This document shows positions 46,110 to 56,143 of a stretch of DNA of 64,000 bases, piece after piece. Origin of the DNA: Bifidobacterium avesanii (GTDB lineage: Bacteria; Actinomycetota; Actinomycetes; Actinomycetales; Bifidobacteriaceae). The first letter of the stretch is position 1. Each line of letters begins with the position of its first letter. The notes below the pieces were generated by a model. The model worked only from the letters and a program-made list of their open reading frames with translations, made no database searches and had not been told where the DNA came from. Position numbers and translations under genes: made by a program. Where the stretch lies: assembly GCF_009299475.1 (NCBI RefSeq), contig NZ_WBSN01000004.1, forward strand, positions 112,914-176,913, in the 5' to 3' direction.

Positions 46110-47300
46110 ATGCGACGCGGACCACTCACGGCGGGCGAGAAGGTGCAGTTCACCGACCGCAAGGGCAAGATGATCACCGACCAGCTGATGCCGGGCGGCA
46201 GCACGCAGACCGAGCACGGGCTGATCCTGCACGACGAGGTGATCGGCGCCACGGAGGGCATCGTGGTGACGACCGTGCACGCCAAGCGCGACGCCCAAGT
46301 CAACGCCGCGCACCCGGAGCGGGACGCGAACAAGCCGTGGAAGTCGGCGCGCGCGATCGGCGGCTGGGACTACGCGGTCATGCGCCCGAGGCTCGCCGAC
46401 TATGTGCTGTCCATGCCGCGCGGCGCGCAGATCATGTACCCCAAGGACATCGCGCAGGTGCTTTCGCTCGGCGACATCCGCCGCGGCATGCGCGTGCTCG
46501 AATCGGGCGCCGGGTCGGGCGCGATGAGCCTGCATCTGCTGGACGCGGTGGGGGAGTCCGGCAACCTCACGACCATCGAGCTGCGCCCGCAGTTCGCGCA
46601 CGTGGCCGAGGCGAACGCCACCGTGTACTTCGGCGGGAAGCCCGCGTGGTGGGACCTCAAAACCGGCGACTTCGACTCGGTGGCGGCCACCCTGCCGGAG
46701 CACTGGTTCGACCGGATCATGCTCGACATGCTCGACCCGTGGAACCGCCTCGAACAGGCGCATCGGGTGATCGCGCCCGGCGGCGTGCTCGTGGCGTACG
46801 TGACCACCACCACGCAGCTGAGCCGCCTCGCCGAGGCGCTGCGCGACTCCGGGCAGTGGACCGAGCCGCAGGTGAGCGAGACGCTGGAGCGCACGTGGAA
46901 GGTGCAGGGCCTCGCCGTGCGCCCCGACCACACCATGGTGGGGCACACCGGCTTCCTGCTCGTCTCGCGCGCGATGGCGGACGGCGTGGAGCCGCTGCGC
47001 AAGCGCGACCGCGCCACCAAGGACACGTACACGGACGTGGACGCCGAATCCGCCGAGGCGCGCGACCTCGCCGAGCTCGAACTGCGCGACATCTCCGACC
47101 GCAAGCTCGGCAAGGTGATCCGCGACCTCGACCGTCAGGTGGCGGCGGTGCGGTCCTCCGCATCCAATGGCGCGACCGGCGACGCGGCCAATGGCGTGGG
47201 CGGTGCGCCCGACGCGGCCATGCCCGCCGTGGACGCGCAACGCCCGGATGATGGCGCCGGCGCGACGGCCCCGGACTCCGCGGCTACACTGGAAGGGTAA
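46110..47300 (+). CDS. trmI: tRNA (adenine-N1-)-methyltransferase, TrmI type
   Basis: A 396-residue enzyme that methylates adenosine 58 in the T-loop of tRNA. The N-terminal TrmI-specific domain begins GPLTAGEKVQFTDRKGK, and QIMYPKDIAQVLSLGDI leads to the SAM motif VLESGAGSGAMSLHLL near 130. The catalytic aspartate region is MLDMLDPWNRLEQA, and GVLVAYVTTTTQLSRL follows. A charged and then alanine-rich tail of about 90 residues extends beyond the core. The start is taken at ATG 46110; in-frame ATG 46083 and a GTG near 46020 are possible, since no start has an ideal ribosome site. It is followed after 26 bases by a phosphatase gene. Confidence 0.85.
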   Translation: MRRGPLTAGEKVQFTDRKGKMITDQLMPGGSTQTEHGLILHDEVIGATEGIVVTTVHAKRDAQVNAAHPERDANKPWKSARAIGGWDYAVMRPRLADYVLSMPRGAQIMYPKDIAQVLSLGDIRRGMRVLESGAGSGAMSLHLLDAVGESGNLTTIELRPQFAHVAEANATVYFGGKPAWWDLKTGDFDSVAATLPEHWFDRIMLDMLDPWNRLEQAHRVIAPGGVLVAYVTTTTQLSRLAEALRDSGQWTEPQVSETLERTWKVQGLAVRPDHTMVGHTGFLLVSRAMADGVEPLRKRDRATKDTYTDVDAESAEARDLAELELRDISDRKLGKVIRDLDRQVAAVRSSASNGATGDAANGVGGAPDAAMPAVDAQRPDDGAGATAPDSAATLEG

Positions 47301-47326
47301 AAATTCCAGCAGGGGGAGCCGCAGCC

Positions 47327-47884
47327 ATGGGCGTCAATTTCAAGAAGCTCGCCAAGAAGATCGACGGGTCGAAGCACATCCTCATCATGATGCGCCACGC
47401 GAAGGCCGAGTCGTTCAGCGCGCAGGGGGACCGCGACCGCGAGCTCACGGACAAGGGCCTCAAGCAGGCGAAGATCGTGGGCCGCGGATTGACGGAGCTG
47501 GGGCTCGTGCCCGACCGCATCGCCGTGTCCGGGGCGACGCGCGCCCAGCAGACGCTCGAACGCATGCTCAAGCTCTTCGGCGACAAGCCCAGCGTGGACA
47601 ACCGCCAAAGCCTGTACGACGGGGGCGTGCAGGCGGTGCTCGACGAGCTGACCCACACGCCGGACAAGGCGCGCGTGCTCATGATCCTCGGCCACGAGCC
47701 GACCATGTCCGTCAGCTGCCAGTGGCTCGCCTCCTCGGACTCCGACCCGGAGCGTCTCGACCTGCTCACGCTCGGCATGTCCACCGCGGGCGTGGCGATC
47801 TTCGGCTCGGACAAGCCGTTCAACCAGTGGCAGGTGCACTCCGGCACGCTGCTCGCCGTGCTCAACGTGAAGGACTTCGACTGA
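47327..47884 (+). CDS. SixA-like histidine phosphatase
   Basis: A 185-residue member of the histidine phosphatase superfamily. The phosphoacceptor motif is MMRHAKAES near residue 20, the substrate arginine lies in SGATRAQQTLE, and the second catalytic histidine in LMILGHEPTMSVSCQWL. These match the SixA branch, which removes phosphate from phosphohistidine. GGGGGAG precedes ATG 47327. It follows trmI closely and may be co-transcribed. Substrate in bifidobacteria unknown. Confidence 0.85.
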   Translation: MGVNFKKLAKKIDGSKHILIMMRHAKAESFSAQGDRDRELTDKGLKQAKIVGRGLTELGLVPDRIAVSGATRAQQTLERMLKLFGDKPSVDNRQSLYDGGVQAVLDELTHTPDKARVLMILGHEPTMSVSCQWLASSDSDPERLDLLTLGMSTAGVAIFGSDKPFNQWQVHSGTLLAVLNVKDFD

Positions 47885-47970
47885 CGGACCGGCGGGCCGG
47901 CAGGCCAACGGACTCGACGGTTCGGCGAACTCCTCCGCCGCGCGGACGGGCGAAGTGGCGGGGGTGGCGC

Positions 47971-47987
47971 TATAAGCCGCGCTTATA
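47971..47987 (+). promoter_or_regulatory. palindrome upstream of metE
   Basis: TATAAGC (47971-47977) and GCTTATA (47981-47987) are perfect inverted repeats with a 3-base spacer, about 85 bases upstream of the metE start, in otherwise GC-rich DNA. It is a candidate operator for a methionine regulator. Confidence 0.5.
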
Positions 47988-48072
47988 CCGACATGCAAAA
48001 ACGCCTGATGTCCTCCCGCGCCCGCTTTCGTGGTAGGTTAGCCGGGTCAAGACTGTTCGTTCAGGAGGAAGC

Positions 48073-50385
48073 ATGTCCGTTCTCACCTCGGTTTCCGGGT
48101 TCCCGCGCATCGGCCAGAACCGTGAACTGAAGAAGATCATCGAAGGCTATTGGAAGGGCGCCAACGACATCGACGCCGTGCGCGCCACCGCCAAGGAGCT
48201 GCGCGCCAAGCACTGGAAGCTGCAGCAGGACGCCGGCATCGACCTGATCCCGAGCAACGACTTCAGCTACTACGACCAGATGCTCGACACCGCCATCCTG
48301 CTCAACGTCATCCCGCAGCGCTACCAGCGCCTCGGCCTCGACGAGGAGGGCACGCTGTTCGCCATGGCCCGCGGCTACCAGGGTGAGGCCGGCGACGTGA
48401 CCGCCCTGCCGATGAAGAAGTGGTTCACCACGAACTACCACTACCTCGTGCCGGAGGTGGACGCCGCCACCGAGATCAAGCTCAACTCCACCAAGGCGTT
48501 CGACGAGTACGCCGAGGCCAAGGCGCTGGGCGTCGACACCAAGCCCGTGTTCATCGGCCCGTACACGTTCCTCAAGCTCGCCCGCAACTCCGAGGCGCAG
48601 GAGCTCGAGCTCGACAAGGGCCTCGTGCAGGCCGTCGCCGGCGTGTACGCGCAGGTGCTCGCCAAGTTCGCCGCGCTGGGCGCCGCGTGGGCGCAGTTCG
48701 ACGAGCCTTACCTGGTGCTCGACAAGGAGCCGGGCGACGTGGAGCTCTTCAAGAGCCTGTACGCCAAGATCCTGCCGGCCCGCGAGTCCGACGGCAAGCG
48801 CGTCAAGCTGCTGCTCAACACCTACTTCGGCCACATCGCCGACGTGTACGAGACCGTCAACCTGCTCGGCTTCGACGGCGTGGGCCTCGACCTCAACGAG
48901 GGCCGCGAGGAGAACCTCGCCGCCGTGGAGCGCTTCGGCGTGGGCGAGGCGACCACCATCTTCGCCGGCGTGGTCAACGGCCGCAACATCTGGCGCAACA
49001 ACTACGCGGTGAGTCTGGGCCTGATCGACGCGCTCAGGCAGAAGACCGCCAACGTGGCCGTCGCCACCGCCAGCTCCCTGCTCCACGTGCCGTTCAGCAC
49101 CGAGGGCGAGACCGGCATCGACGCGGACAAGCTCAAGCACTTCGCGTTCGCCGTCGAGAAGCTCGGCGAGCTCAAGGAGATCGCCACGCTGGCCGGCGAG
49201 GACGAGGCAGCGCTCAAGTCCGACGCCGCCCTGGCCGCCAACCAGGCCCTGTTCGACGGCACCCGCACCCCCGCGGACCCGGCAGTCGCCAAGCGCATCG
49301 CCGACCTCACCGACGCGGACTTCACCCGCCTGCCCGCCCGCGCCGAGCGCCAGAAGCTCCAGCGCGAGGCCCTCGGCCTGCCGCTGCTGCCCACCACCAC
49401 CATTGGATCCTTCCCGCAGACCCGCGAGATCCGCGCCGAGCGCGCCAAGCTGCGCAAGGGCGAGATCACCAAGGAAGCGTACGACGAGTTCATCAAGGCG
49501 CAGATCGACGCGTGCATCAGGCACCAGGAGGAGATCGGCCTCGACGTGCTGGTCCACGGCGAGTTCGAGCGCAACGACATGGTCGAGTACTTCGGCCAGA
49601 ACCTCAACGGCTTCCTGTTCACCAAGAACGCGTGGGTCCAGTCCTACGGCACCCGCTGCGTGAAGCCCCCGATCGTGTGGGGCGACGTCTCCCGCGCCAA
49701 GCCGATCACCGTCGAGTGGTCCGCCTACGCGCAGTCGAAGACCAAGCACGTGATGAAGGGCATGCTCACCGGCCCGGTCACCATCCTCAACTGGTCCTGG
49801 CCGCGCGAGGACATCACCCACGAGCAGCAGACCCAGCAGCTGGCCCTCGCCATCCGCGACGAGGTGCTCGACCTCGAGGCCGCCGGCATCAAGGTCATCC
49901 AGATCGACGAGGCCGCCCTGCGCGAGAAGCTGCCGCTGCGCAAGTCCGACTGGCACGTCAAGTACCTCGACTGGGCCGTCCCGGCGTTCCGTCTGGTGCA
50001 CTCCGCCGTCAAGCCGACCACGCAGATCCACACGCACATGTGCTACTCGGAGTTCAACGACATCATCCGCGACATCGACGCGATGGACGCCGACGTGATC
50101 TCCTTCGAGGCCTCCCGCGGCGATCTGGTGGTGCTCGACGCCATCCACGACGCGCACTTCGAGACCGAGGCCGGCCCCGGCGTGTACGACATCCACTCGC
50201 CGCGCATCCCGAGCGAGCAGGAGATCGAGGACCGCATCTACGAGATCCTCAAGAAGATGGACGTCGAGAAGGTCTGGATCAACCCCGACTGCGGCCTGAA
50301 GACCCGCGGCGACGCCGAGACCTGGCCGAGCCTCGAGCACCTCGTGGCCGCCGCCAAGGCCGTGCGCGCCAAGCTCGCCAAGTAG
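48073..50385 (+). CDS. metE: cobalamin-independent methionine synthase
   Basis: A 770-residue MetE that moves a methyl group from methyltetrahydrofolate-triglutamate to homocysteine. The N-terminal barrel begins [21 protein letters not shown]. The folate-binding C-terminal barrel starts at [17 protein letters not shown] near 438. The zinc ligands lie in [10 protein letters not shown] near 651 (His and Cys), the glutamate in VISFEASRG and the last cysteine in [11 protein letters not shown] near 737. AGGAGG lies right before ATG 48073. Full length and intact. metF follows after two hairpins, so the pair forms the methionine methyl branch. Confidence 0.95.
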   Translation: MSVLTSVSGFPRIGQNRELKKIIEGYWKGANDIDAVRATAKELRAKHWKLQQDAGIDLIPSNDFSYYDQMLDTAILLNVIPQRYQRLGLDEEGTLFAMARGYQGEAGDVTALPMKKWFTTNYHYLVPEVDAATEIKLNSTKAFDEYAEAKALGVDTKPVFIGPYTFLKLARNSEAQELELDKGLVQAVAGVYAQVLAKFAALGAAWAQFDEPYLVLDKEPGDVELFKSLYAKILPARESDGKRVKLLLNTYFGHIADVYETVNLLGFDGVGLDLNEGREENLAAVERFGVGEATTIFAGVVNGRNIWRNNYAVSLGLIDALRQKTANVAVATASSLLHVPFSTEGETGIDADKLKHFAFAVEKLGELKEIATLAGEDEAALKSDAALAANQALFDGTRTPADPAVAKRIADLTDADFTRLPARAERQKLQREALGLPLLPTTTIGSFPQTREIRAERAKLRKGEITKEAYDEFIKAQIDACIRHQEEIGLDVLVHGEFERNDMVEYFGQNLNGFLFTKNAWVQSYGTRCVKPPIVWGDVSRAKPITVEWSAYAQSKTKHVMKGMLTGPVTILNWSWPREDITHEQQTQQLALAIRDEVLDLEAAGIKVIQIDEAALREKLPLRKSDWHVKYLDWAVPAFRLVHSAVKPTTQIHTHMCYSEFNDIIRDIDAMDADVISFEASRGDLVVLDAIHDAHFETEAGPGVYDIHSPRIPSEQEIEDRIYEILKKMDVEKVWINPDCGLKTRGDAETWPSLEHLVAAAKAVRAKLAK

Positions 50386-50403
50386 TCCCGCCTTCTTCTC
50401 ACA

Positions 50404-50486
50404 GCGTCCCGCCCGCACAGCCGTTGCGGGCGGGACGCGAGCCCGAGCCGAAGGATCCCGCGCGAAACCCGAGGATCCTTCGGCTC
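50404..50486 (+). terminator. two tandem hairpins between metE and metF
   Basis: First stem GCGTCCCGCCCGC (50404-50416) with GCGGGCGGGACGC (50426-50438). Second stem GAGCCGAAGGATCC (50445-50458) with GGATCCTTCGGCTC (50473-50486), followed by GTTT. Both are perfect. They stop or attenuate transcription into metF. Confidence 0.7.
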
Positions 50487-50542
50487 GTTTCATGCAGCAG
50501 CACCGCGGCAACACCGCGAAGGAACGTCGAAGGAACGCCACC

Positions 50543-51385
50543 ATGACCACGCCCATGTTCTCCCTGGAAGTCTTCCCCCCGAAGCGCAACGCGCCCGTCG
50601 GCACCATCTACGACACGCTCGACGGCCTCGAGGACCTGAAGCCCGACTTCATCTCCGTCACCTACGGCCACGGCACCGCCGCCGACCGCACGGCCACCGC
50701 GCGCATCGCGCACACCATCCGTTCCGAGTACGGCATCCCCACCGTCGCGCACCTGACGGCCCTGTACTCCGACCACGAGGTGATCGACCGGGCGCTCGAG
50801 ATGTTCGACGAGGCCGGCGTCGAGGCCGTGCTCGCCCTGCGCGGCGACGAACTGCCCGGGGCGCGCGTCGGCGTGTTCCCGCACGCGAGCGACCTCGTGG
50901 CCTACATCCGCGAAAAGCGCCCGGAGCTCAAGATCTTCGGCGCCTGCTACCCGGAGGGCCACTACGAGTCGAAGTCACTGGACGAGGACATCGCCAACCT
51001 CAAGACCAAGGTGGACGCGGGCGCCAGCCACCTGATCTCCCAGCTGTTCTACGACAACGACGACTTCTACCGCTTCCTCGACAAGGCCCGCGCCGCCGGC
51101 ATCGACGTGCCGATCGAGGCGGGCATCATGCCGGTGCGCGGCGCCAAGTCCGTGCGCCGCATGGCCGAGCGCAACGCCTCGCGCATCCCCGCGCGCCTCG
51201 CCGCCCTGCTCGACAAGTGGGCCGACAACCCGGAGGCCCTGCGCGCCGCCGGCATCAACTACGCGTCCGAGCAGATCACCGACCTCGTGGCCCACGGCGT
51301 GGACGGCATCCACCTGTACACCATGAACCACCCGGCCGGGACCCGCCGCATCTGGCACAATGTGGGACCGCTGTTCACCCGCTGA
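50543..51385 (+). CDS. metF: methylenetetrahydrofolate reductase
   Basis: A 280-residue FAD-dependent TIM-barrel enzyme that reduces 5,10-methylene- to 5-methyl-tetrahydrofolate, the methyl donor for MetE. FSLEVFPPKR at the N-terminus has the catalytic glutamate; FISVTYGHGTAADRT and PTVAHLTALYSDHEV follow, then LALRGDELPG and CYPEGHYES, QLFYDNDDFYRFLDKA, and the end of the barrel IHLYTMNHPAGTRRIW. ATG 50543 with AAGGAACG upstream. The next gene, glnE, starts 25 bases on. Confidence 0.95.
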   Translation: MTTPMFSLEVFPPKRNAPVGTIYDTLDGLEDLKPDFISVTYGHGTAADRTATARIAHTIRSEYGIPTVAHLTALYSDHEVIDRALEMFDEAGVEAVLALRGDELPGARVGVFPHASDLVAYIREKRPELKIFGACYPEGHYESKSLDEDIANLKTKVDAGASHLISQLFYDNDDFYRFLDKARAAGIDVPIEAGIMPVRGAKSVRRMAERNASRIPARLAALLDKWADNPEALRAAGINYASEQITDLVAHGVDGIHLYTMNHPAGTRRIWHNVGPLFTR

Positions 51386-51410
51386 GACGTTTTCAGGTAC
51401 ATTGGAGCCT

Positions 51411-54400
51411 ATGCCACAAATCCACGAAGGCGCGGTCAGCGCGCGCGAACTCATCCATGCCGGTCTGCTTGATCTGGACGAGGCGAAACGCCAATTCGCA
51501 CAGCTCGCCGAAGCGGGCATGGAACCCGCACGGCTCGCCGTGGTGCTGAGCGCCCTCGAACGCGCGTGCGACCCGGACGTGGCCCTGCGCAACCTCAGGA
51601 GCGTGGTGGACGCGCTGCCCAGCCGCCGCACCACGCTCGCCGAGCTGGCCCCCACGGAAACCGACCTGCGCCGGCTCATCGCGGTGCTCGGCGCCTCCGA
51701 CGAAATGGGCAAGCTCATGCGCATCCGCCCGGCCCTCGTGGCCGCCGCGGCCTCCGACCCGTGCCAGAGCAACCGGCTCACCGCGGCCCAGCGGCGGGCG
51801 AGCGTGCTCAAGGCGATCGGCGCCGACCCCGATGCCCAGACGCCGGTGGCCGGCCTCGACCTCGCGGACGCCACCACGGAGCTGCGCCGCGCCTACCGCC
51901 GCCACCTCGCCGCGATCATGGCCGCCGACGCCACCGCCGATGATCCTTTATACATCCAGCCGGCCATCAGCCGCATGCTCTCCGACCTCGCGGACGCGGC
52001 GCTCGAAGGCGCCCTCGCCATCGCCCGGCGCGAAGTGGCCGACGCCGAACACGTGCGCTTCGCCATCATCGGCATGGGCAAGCTCGGCGCGCAGGAGCTC
52101 AACTATGTCTCCGACGTGGACCTGATCTACGTGGTCGAGCCGGCGGACGCGGACTGCGACCACCAGAAGCTCATCCGCGTGGGCACCAAGATGGGAACGC
52201 TGCTGCAGCGCGTGTGCCAGTCGGTCATCATGGGCTGCGCGGAGCCGACCCTGTGGCAGATCGACGGCGGGCTGCGCCCCGAGGGCAAGGACGGCCCGCT
52301 GGTGCGCACGCTCGACTCGCACAAGGGCTACTACGAGCACTGGGCGGAGAACTGGGAGTTCCAGGCCCTGCTCAAGGCCCGCCCGGTGGCCGGCGACCCG
52401 GCGCTCGGCAAGGCGTACTACGACATGACCCGCCCGTTCGTCTGGTCCGCCTCCCAGCGCAAGAACTTCGTGTACGACTGCCAGCAGATGCGCAAGCGCG
52501 TGGAGGACCTCATCCCCGCGCCCCTGAAGGACCGCGAGATCAAGCTCGGCCGCGGCGGGCTGCGGGACGTGGAGTTCACCGTGCAGATGCTCCAGCTCGT
52601 CCACGGCCGCACCGACGAGGCGCTGCGCACCGCGTCCACGCTCGAATCCCTGCAGGCCCTCTCCGACGGCGGCTACGTCTCGCGCAAGCAGGCCGCCAAG
52701 CTCTCGCACGACTACCGTTTCGAGCGCGTGCTCGAACACCGCCAGCAGATGTGGGCCCTGAAGCGCACCCACCTGTTCCCGGACCTCGGCGCCGGCAGCA
52801 CGGGCGGCATCGAGCGCAAGCGGCAGATCGACGCGGAGGCGCTGCAGAGCAACGCCGAGATGCGCCGGCTCTCCCGCGCGCTCAAGCTGCACCCCGAGGA
52901 GCTGGTGGAGCGGTTCGACGCGATCCGCCGCGAGGTGCGCCACCTGCATCAGGACATCTACTTCCGTCCCATGCTGCCGATCAGCGCTCAGCTCGACCCC
53001 GACGAGATCGCGCTGAGCACCGCCGCCGCCAAGACGCGCTTCGCGTCCATCGGGTTCGCCGACCCGGACGCCGCCATGCGCCACGTGGAGGCCCTGACCA
53101 GCGGCGTGTCCCGCGCGGCCAAGATCAACCGCATCATCCTGCCCGCCGTGCTCGAATGGCTCGGCAACGGCCAGAACCCGGACATGGGCCTGCTGGGCTG
53201 GCGCAAGCTCGAGGAGAAGTTCGGTACCGAAAGCGAGTACCTCGGCTTCCTGCGCGACTCGCCGTCCGCCGCCCAGCGCCTGTGCCACGTGCTGTCCAAC
53301 TCGCGCTATCTGAGCGACGCGCTGACCAAGTCCGTCGAGTCGGTCACGTGGCTCGGCAACGACGAGGCGCTGGCCGCGCGCGGGCGCGAAAGCCTCGACG
53401 TGCAGTGCCGCGCCACGCTGGAGCGCAACACGGGGTCCATGAACGACTTCGCCACGTCCATCCGGGCCATGCGCCGGCACGAGATCGAGCGCATCGGACT
53501 GGGCTGGATGAACGGGCTCATCGACGACGCGGCCAGCCTGACGGCCATGACCGAGGTGTACGACGCGATCATCCAGTCGGCGCTCGACTGGTCCGTGAAC
53601 CACCAGCTCGCCGAACGCGGCCTCGACTCGGCCCCCGCGGCGATCGCCGTGATCGGCATGGGGCGCTACGGCGGGGGAGAGGTCAACTTCAGCTCCGACG
53701 CCGATGCGATCCTCGTCTACCGGCCGCAGGGCGGCGCCGAGGATGCCGACGCGGGCGCGTTCGCCAAGGCCGTGGTGGACGACATGCGCCAGATCCTGTC
53801 CGGCCCGACCACCGTGGAGGCCAAGATCGAACTCGATCTGGACCTGCGCCCCGAAGGCAAGAACGGGCCGATCGTGCGCTCGTACGCCTCGTGCCGCGAG
53901 TACTACGCCTCGTGGGCGAGCACGTGGGAGCACCAGGCCCTGCTGCGCGCCCGGTTCGCCGCCGGCGACGAGGGCCTCGGCCGCGACTTCCTCACCGAGA
54001 TCGCCGACCCGCTGCGCTACTCGACCGAACTGCTCACCGCCGCCCAGCTCGCGGACATCCGCAAGCTCAAGGCGCGCATGGAGGCCGAGCGCCTGCCGCG
54101 CGGCGTGCGCCGGGACCGCCATCTCAAGCTCGGCAAGGGCGGGCTGTCCGACGTGGAGTGGACCGTGCAGCTGCTCCAGCTGCGCCACGCGGGCGAGCAC
54201 GCCGAACTGCGCGTGAACGGCACGCTCGAGGCGCTGGGCCACCTGGTGCGCCTCGGGTTCATCGACCAGGGCGACGCCAAGATCCTTGAAACCGCGTGGC
54301 GCATGTGCACCGCCGCGCGCAACGGCAACTACCTGTGGAACGGCCGTGCCAACCAGGCCGACGTGCTGCCCGACGATATGTACTCCCTCGGCGGCATCGC

Positions 54401-54593
54401 CGTGTATCTGGGGCACAGCGCGCACCGCGGACAGCAGTTCGACAACGAGCTCATGGGCGCCATGCGCAAGTGCCGCGAAGTGGTCGAACGCCTGTTCTAC
54501 GGCCTGAGCAAGACCAAGCCGGCCGAGCCGAAGACCCCGCCGCGCGTACTCTCGGTGCGCCCGGGGCGGCGGTACTCCCGCTTCGCGCGGTAG
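51411..54593 (+). CDS. glnE: bifunctional glutamine-synthetase adenylyltransferase/deadenylylase
   Basis: A 1060-residue GlnE that adds and removes AMP on glutamine synthetase in response to nitrogen. It has two nucleotidyltransferase domains, each with the G-x-G-x-x-G...D-x-D pattern: GMGKLGAQELNYVSDVDLIYV near 221 and GMGRYGGGEVNFSSDADAILV near 749. Each is followed by a glutamate-rich region that includes LRPEGKDGPLVR or LRPEGKNGPIVR. RDVEFTVQMLQLVHG and SDVEWTVQLLQLRH close the two catalytic units. TTGGAGCC precedes ATG 51411. Full-length. glnB and glnA are not in the window. Confidence 0.93.
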   Translation: MPQIHEGAVSARELIHAGLLDLDEAKRQFAQLAEAGMEPARLAVVLSALERACDPDVALRNLRSVVDALPSRRTTLAELAPTETDLRRLIAVLGASDEMGKLMRIRPALVAAAASDPCQSNRLTAAQRRASVLKAIGADPDAQTPVAGLDLADATTELRRAYRRHLAAIMAADATADDPLYIQPAISRMLSDLADAALEGALAIARREVADAEHVRFAIIGMGKLGAQELNYVSDVDLIYVVEPADADCDHQKLIRVGTKMGTLLQRVCQSVIMGCAEPTLWQIDGGLRPEGKDGPLVRTLDSHKGYYEHWAENWEFQALLKARPVAGDPALGKAYYDMTRPFVWSASQRKNFVYDCQQMRKRVEDLIPAPLKDREIKLGRGGLRDVEFTVQMLQLVHGRTDEALRTASTLESLQALSDGGYVSRKQAAKLSHDYRFERVLEHRQQMWALKRTHLFPDLGAGSTGGIERKRQIDAEALQSNAEMRRLSRALKLHPEELVERFDAIRREVRHLHQDIYFRPMLPISAQLDPDEIALSTAAAKTRFASIGFADPDAAMRHVEALTSGVSRAAKINRIILPAVLEWLGNGQNPDMGLLGWRKLEEKFGTESEYLGFLRDSPSAAQRLCHVLSNSRYLSDALTKSVESVTWLGNDEALAARGRESLDVQCRATLERNTGSMNDFATSIRAMRRHEIERIGLGWMNGLIDDAASLTAMTEVYDAIIQSALDWSVNHQLAERGLDSAPAAIAVIGMGRYGGGEVNFSSDADAILVYRPQGGAEDADAGAFAKAVVDDMRQILSGPTTVEAKIELDLDLRPEGKNGPIVRSYASCREYYASWASTWEHQALLRARFAAGDEGLGRDFLTEIADPLRYSTELLTAAQLADIRKLKARMEAERLPRGVRRDRHLKLGKGGLSDVEWTVQLLQLRHAGEHAELRVNGTLEALGHLVRLGFIDQGDAKILETAWRMCTAARNGNYLWNGRANQADVLPDDMYSLGGIAVYLGHSAHRGQQFDNELMGAMRKCREVVERLFYGLSKTKPAEPKTPPRVLSVRPGRRYSRFAR

Positions 54594-54603
54594 CGGCCTT
54601 CGC

Positions 54604-54641
54604 CACCCGCCGTCCGTCTTTCCCGACCCGAACGGCGGGTG
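54604..54641 (+). terminator. hairpin after glnE
   Basis: CACCCGCCGT (54604-54613) and ACGGCGGGTG (54632-54641) form a 10-bp stem 11 bases beyond the glnE stop. Confidence 0.6.
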
Positions 54642-54671
54642 AACACGGCATGTCTTGCAAGTAGCGTACCC

Positions 54672-54727
54672 TTGACAAGGTCACATCAACGTGGCCACCT
54701 TGTGAACAACACAACTGAAAGGTGAGC
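54672..54727 (+). promoter_or_regulatory. pyr operon leader with inverted repeat
   Basis: TTGACA (54672-54677) is a good -35 box. CAAGGT (54676-54681) and ACCTTG (54696-54701) form an inverted repeat around GTGGCCAC-like sequence, overlapping the promoter or the short leader. GAAAGGTGAG is the pyrB ribosome site. No PyrR binding-loop pattern is evident. Confidence 0.45.
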
Positions 54728-54728
54728 C

Positions 54729-55715
54729 GTGTCAGAACAACCTGAGGTCCCGCTCAAGGGGCGCAGTCTGGTCACTCTTGACGACATTTCTACCCATCAG
54801 ATCGAAGAGCTGCTTCATAAGGCCGCGTACATCGATTCGCATCGCCGCGAAGTCGCCCACACGTGCGACGGCCGCGTGCTGGCCACGCTGTTCTACGAGC
54901 CGTCCACCCGCACGCGCCTGAGCTTCGAGACCGCCATGCTGCGCCTCGGCGGCAGCGTGATCGGATTCGCCGGCGCCCAGCTGAGCTCCGTGTCCAAGGG
55001 CGAGTCGATCGCGGACACGCTCAAGACCGTGTCCAACTACGTGGACATCGTCGCCATGCGCCACCCGAAGGAGGGCGCCGCGCTGGTCGCCTCCCGCGCC
55101 GCGAGCGTGCCGGTCATCAACGCCGGCGACGGCGGTCACATGCACCCCACGCAGACGCTCGCCGACCTCGCCACGCTCATGTCCCGCTTCGGGCGCATCA
55201 CCAACCTCACCGTCGGCCTGTGCGGCGACCTCACCTTCGGCCGCACGGTCCACTCGCTCATCGAGACGCTGTGCCGCTTCGGCAACGTGAACTTCGTGCT
55301 CATCAGCCCCGACGAGCTCAAGACCCCGCAGTACGTGATCGACCGCATCAAGGCCACGCCGAGCTGCTCCTACGTGGAGGTCAAGGACCTCGCCGCCGTG
55401 ATCGGCGACCTCGACGTGCTGTACATGACCCGCGTGCAGCAGGAGCGCTTCTTCAACGAGGACGACTACCTGCGCCTGCGCGACACCTACATCCTCGACG
55501 AGGAGAAGCTCTCCCACGCCAAGCCGGACATGGCCGTGCTCCACCCGCTGCCGCGCATCAACGAGATCGCCGTCGAGGTGGACAACGACCCGCGCGCCGC
55601 CTACTTCGAGCAGGTGAAGAACGGCATGCTCATGCGTATGGCGCTCGAAAGCTCGCTGCTCGGCGACGAGCTGCCCGGATACGTCCCGCTTCAGCCCAAG
55701 GAGGTTCAGGCCTGA
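54729..55715 (+). CDS. pyrB: aspartate carbamoyltransferase catalytic chain
   Basis: A 328-residue PyrB that makes carbamoyl-aspartate. The carbamoyl phosphate site is EPSTRTRLSFETAM near 56-70, the mobile SVSKGESIADT loop follows, and HMHPTQTLADL and HPLPRINEIA complete the active site. GTG 54729 is the start, after GAAAGGTGAG. Its stop overlaps the pyrI start (TGATG), so the regulatory chain is coupled. First gene of the pyrBI-C-F-K-D-E cluster. Confidence 0.95.
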   Translation: MSEQPEVPLKGRSLVTLDDISTHQIEELLHKAAYIDSHRREVAHTCDGRVLATLFYEPSTRTRLSFETAMLRLGGSVIGFAGAQLSSVSKGESIADTLKTVSNYVDIVAMRHPKEGAALVASRAASVPVINAGDGGHMHPTQTLADLATLMSRFGRITNLTVGLCGDLTFGRTVHSLIETLCRFGNVNFVLISPDELKTPQYVIDRIKATPSCSYVEVKDLAAVIGDLDVLYMTRVQQERFFNEDDYLRLRDTYILDEEKLSHAKPDMAVLHPLPRINEIAVEVDNDPRAAYFEQVKNGMLMRMALESSLLGDELPGYVPLQPKEVQA

Positions 55716-56134
55716 TGGAAGTCACCAGCATCCAGAACGGCATCATCATCGACCACGTGCCCGCCGGCACGGCCCTGAAGGTGCTCAAGTACCTCGACGT
55801 CGACCCGGCCACCACCAAGCTGGCGCTCATCATGAACACCGACAGCCGCCTGTACGGCTCCAAGGACATCATCAAGATCGAGGACGCCACCGACGTGAAC
55901 CTGGACGTGCTCGGCTTCGTGGCCCGACAGGCCACCGTGGACGTGGTGCGCGGCGGCAAGATCGTGGAGAAGATCAAGCCCAACCTGCCCGAGCACATGG
56001 TCAACGTGATCAGCTGCGTCAACCCTCGCTGCGTCACCAAAACCGAGCGCGGCATCGACCAGATGTTCCACCTCGCCCACACCGCCAAGCAGGAGTACCG
56101 CTGCGACTACTGCGACGAGGAAGCCAAACTGTAA
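55715..56134 (+). CDS. pyrI: aspartate carbamoyltransferase regulatory chain
   Basis: A 139-residue PyrI. The N-terminal allosteric domain begins VTSIQNGIIIDHVPAGTALK, where CTP and ATP bind. The C-terminal zinc domain has its four cysteines in CVNPRC near 101 and CDYC near 130. With PyrB it forms an allosteric enzyme of the E. coli kind, subject to CTP feedback. It overlaps pyrB by one base and is followed by pyrC after nine. Confidence 0.93.
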   Translation: MEVTSIQNGIIIDHVPAGTALKVLKYLDVDPATTKLALIMNTDSRLYGSKDIIKIEDATDVNLDVLGFVARQATVDVVRGGKIVEKIKPNLPEHMVNVISCVNPRCVTKTERGIDQMFHLAHTAKQEYRCDYCDEEAKL

Positions 56135-56143
56135 GGAGCCCGC

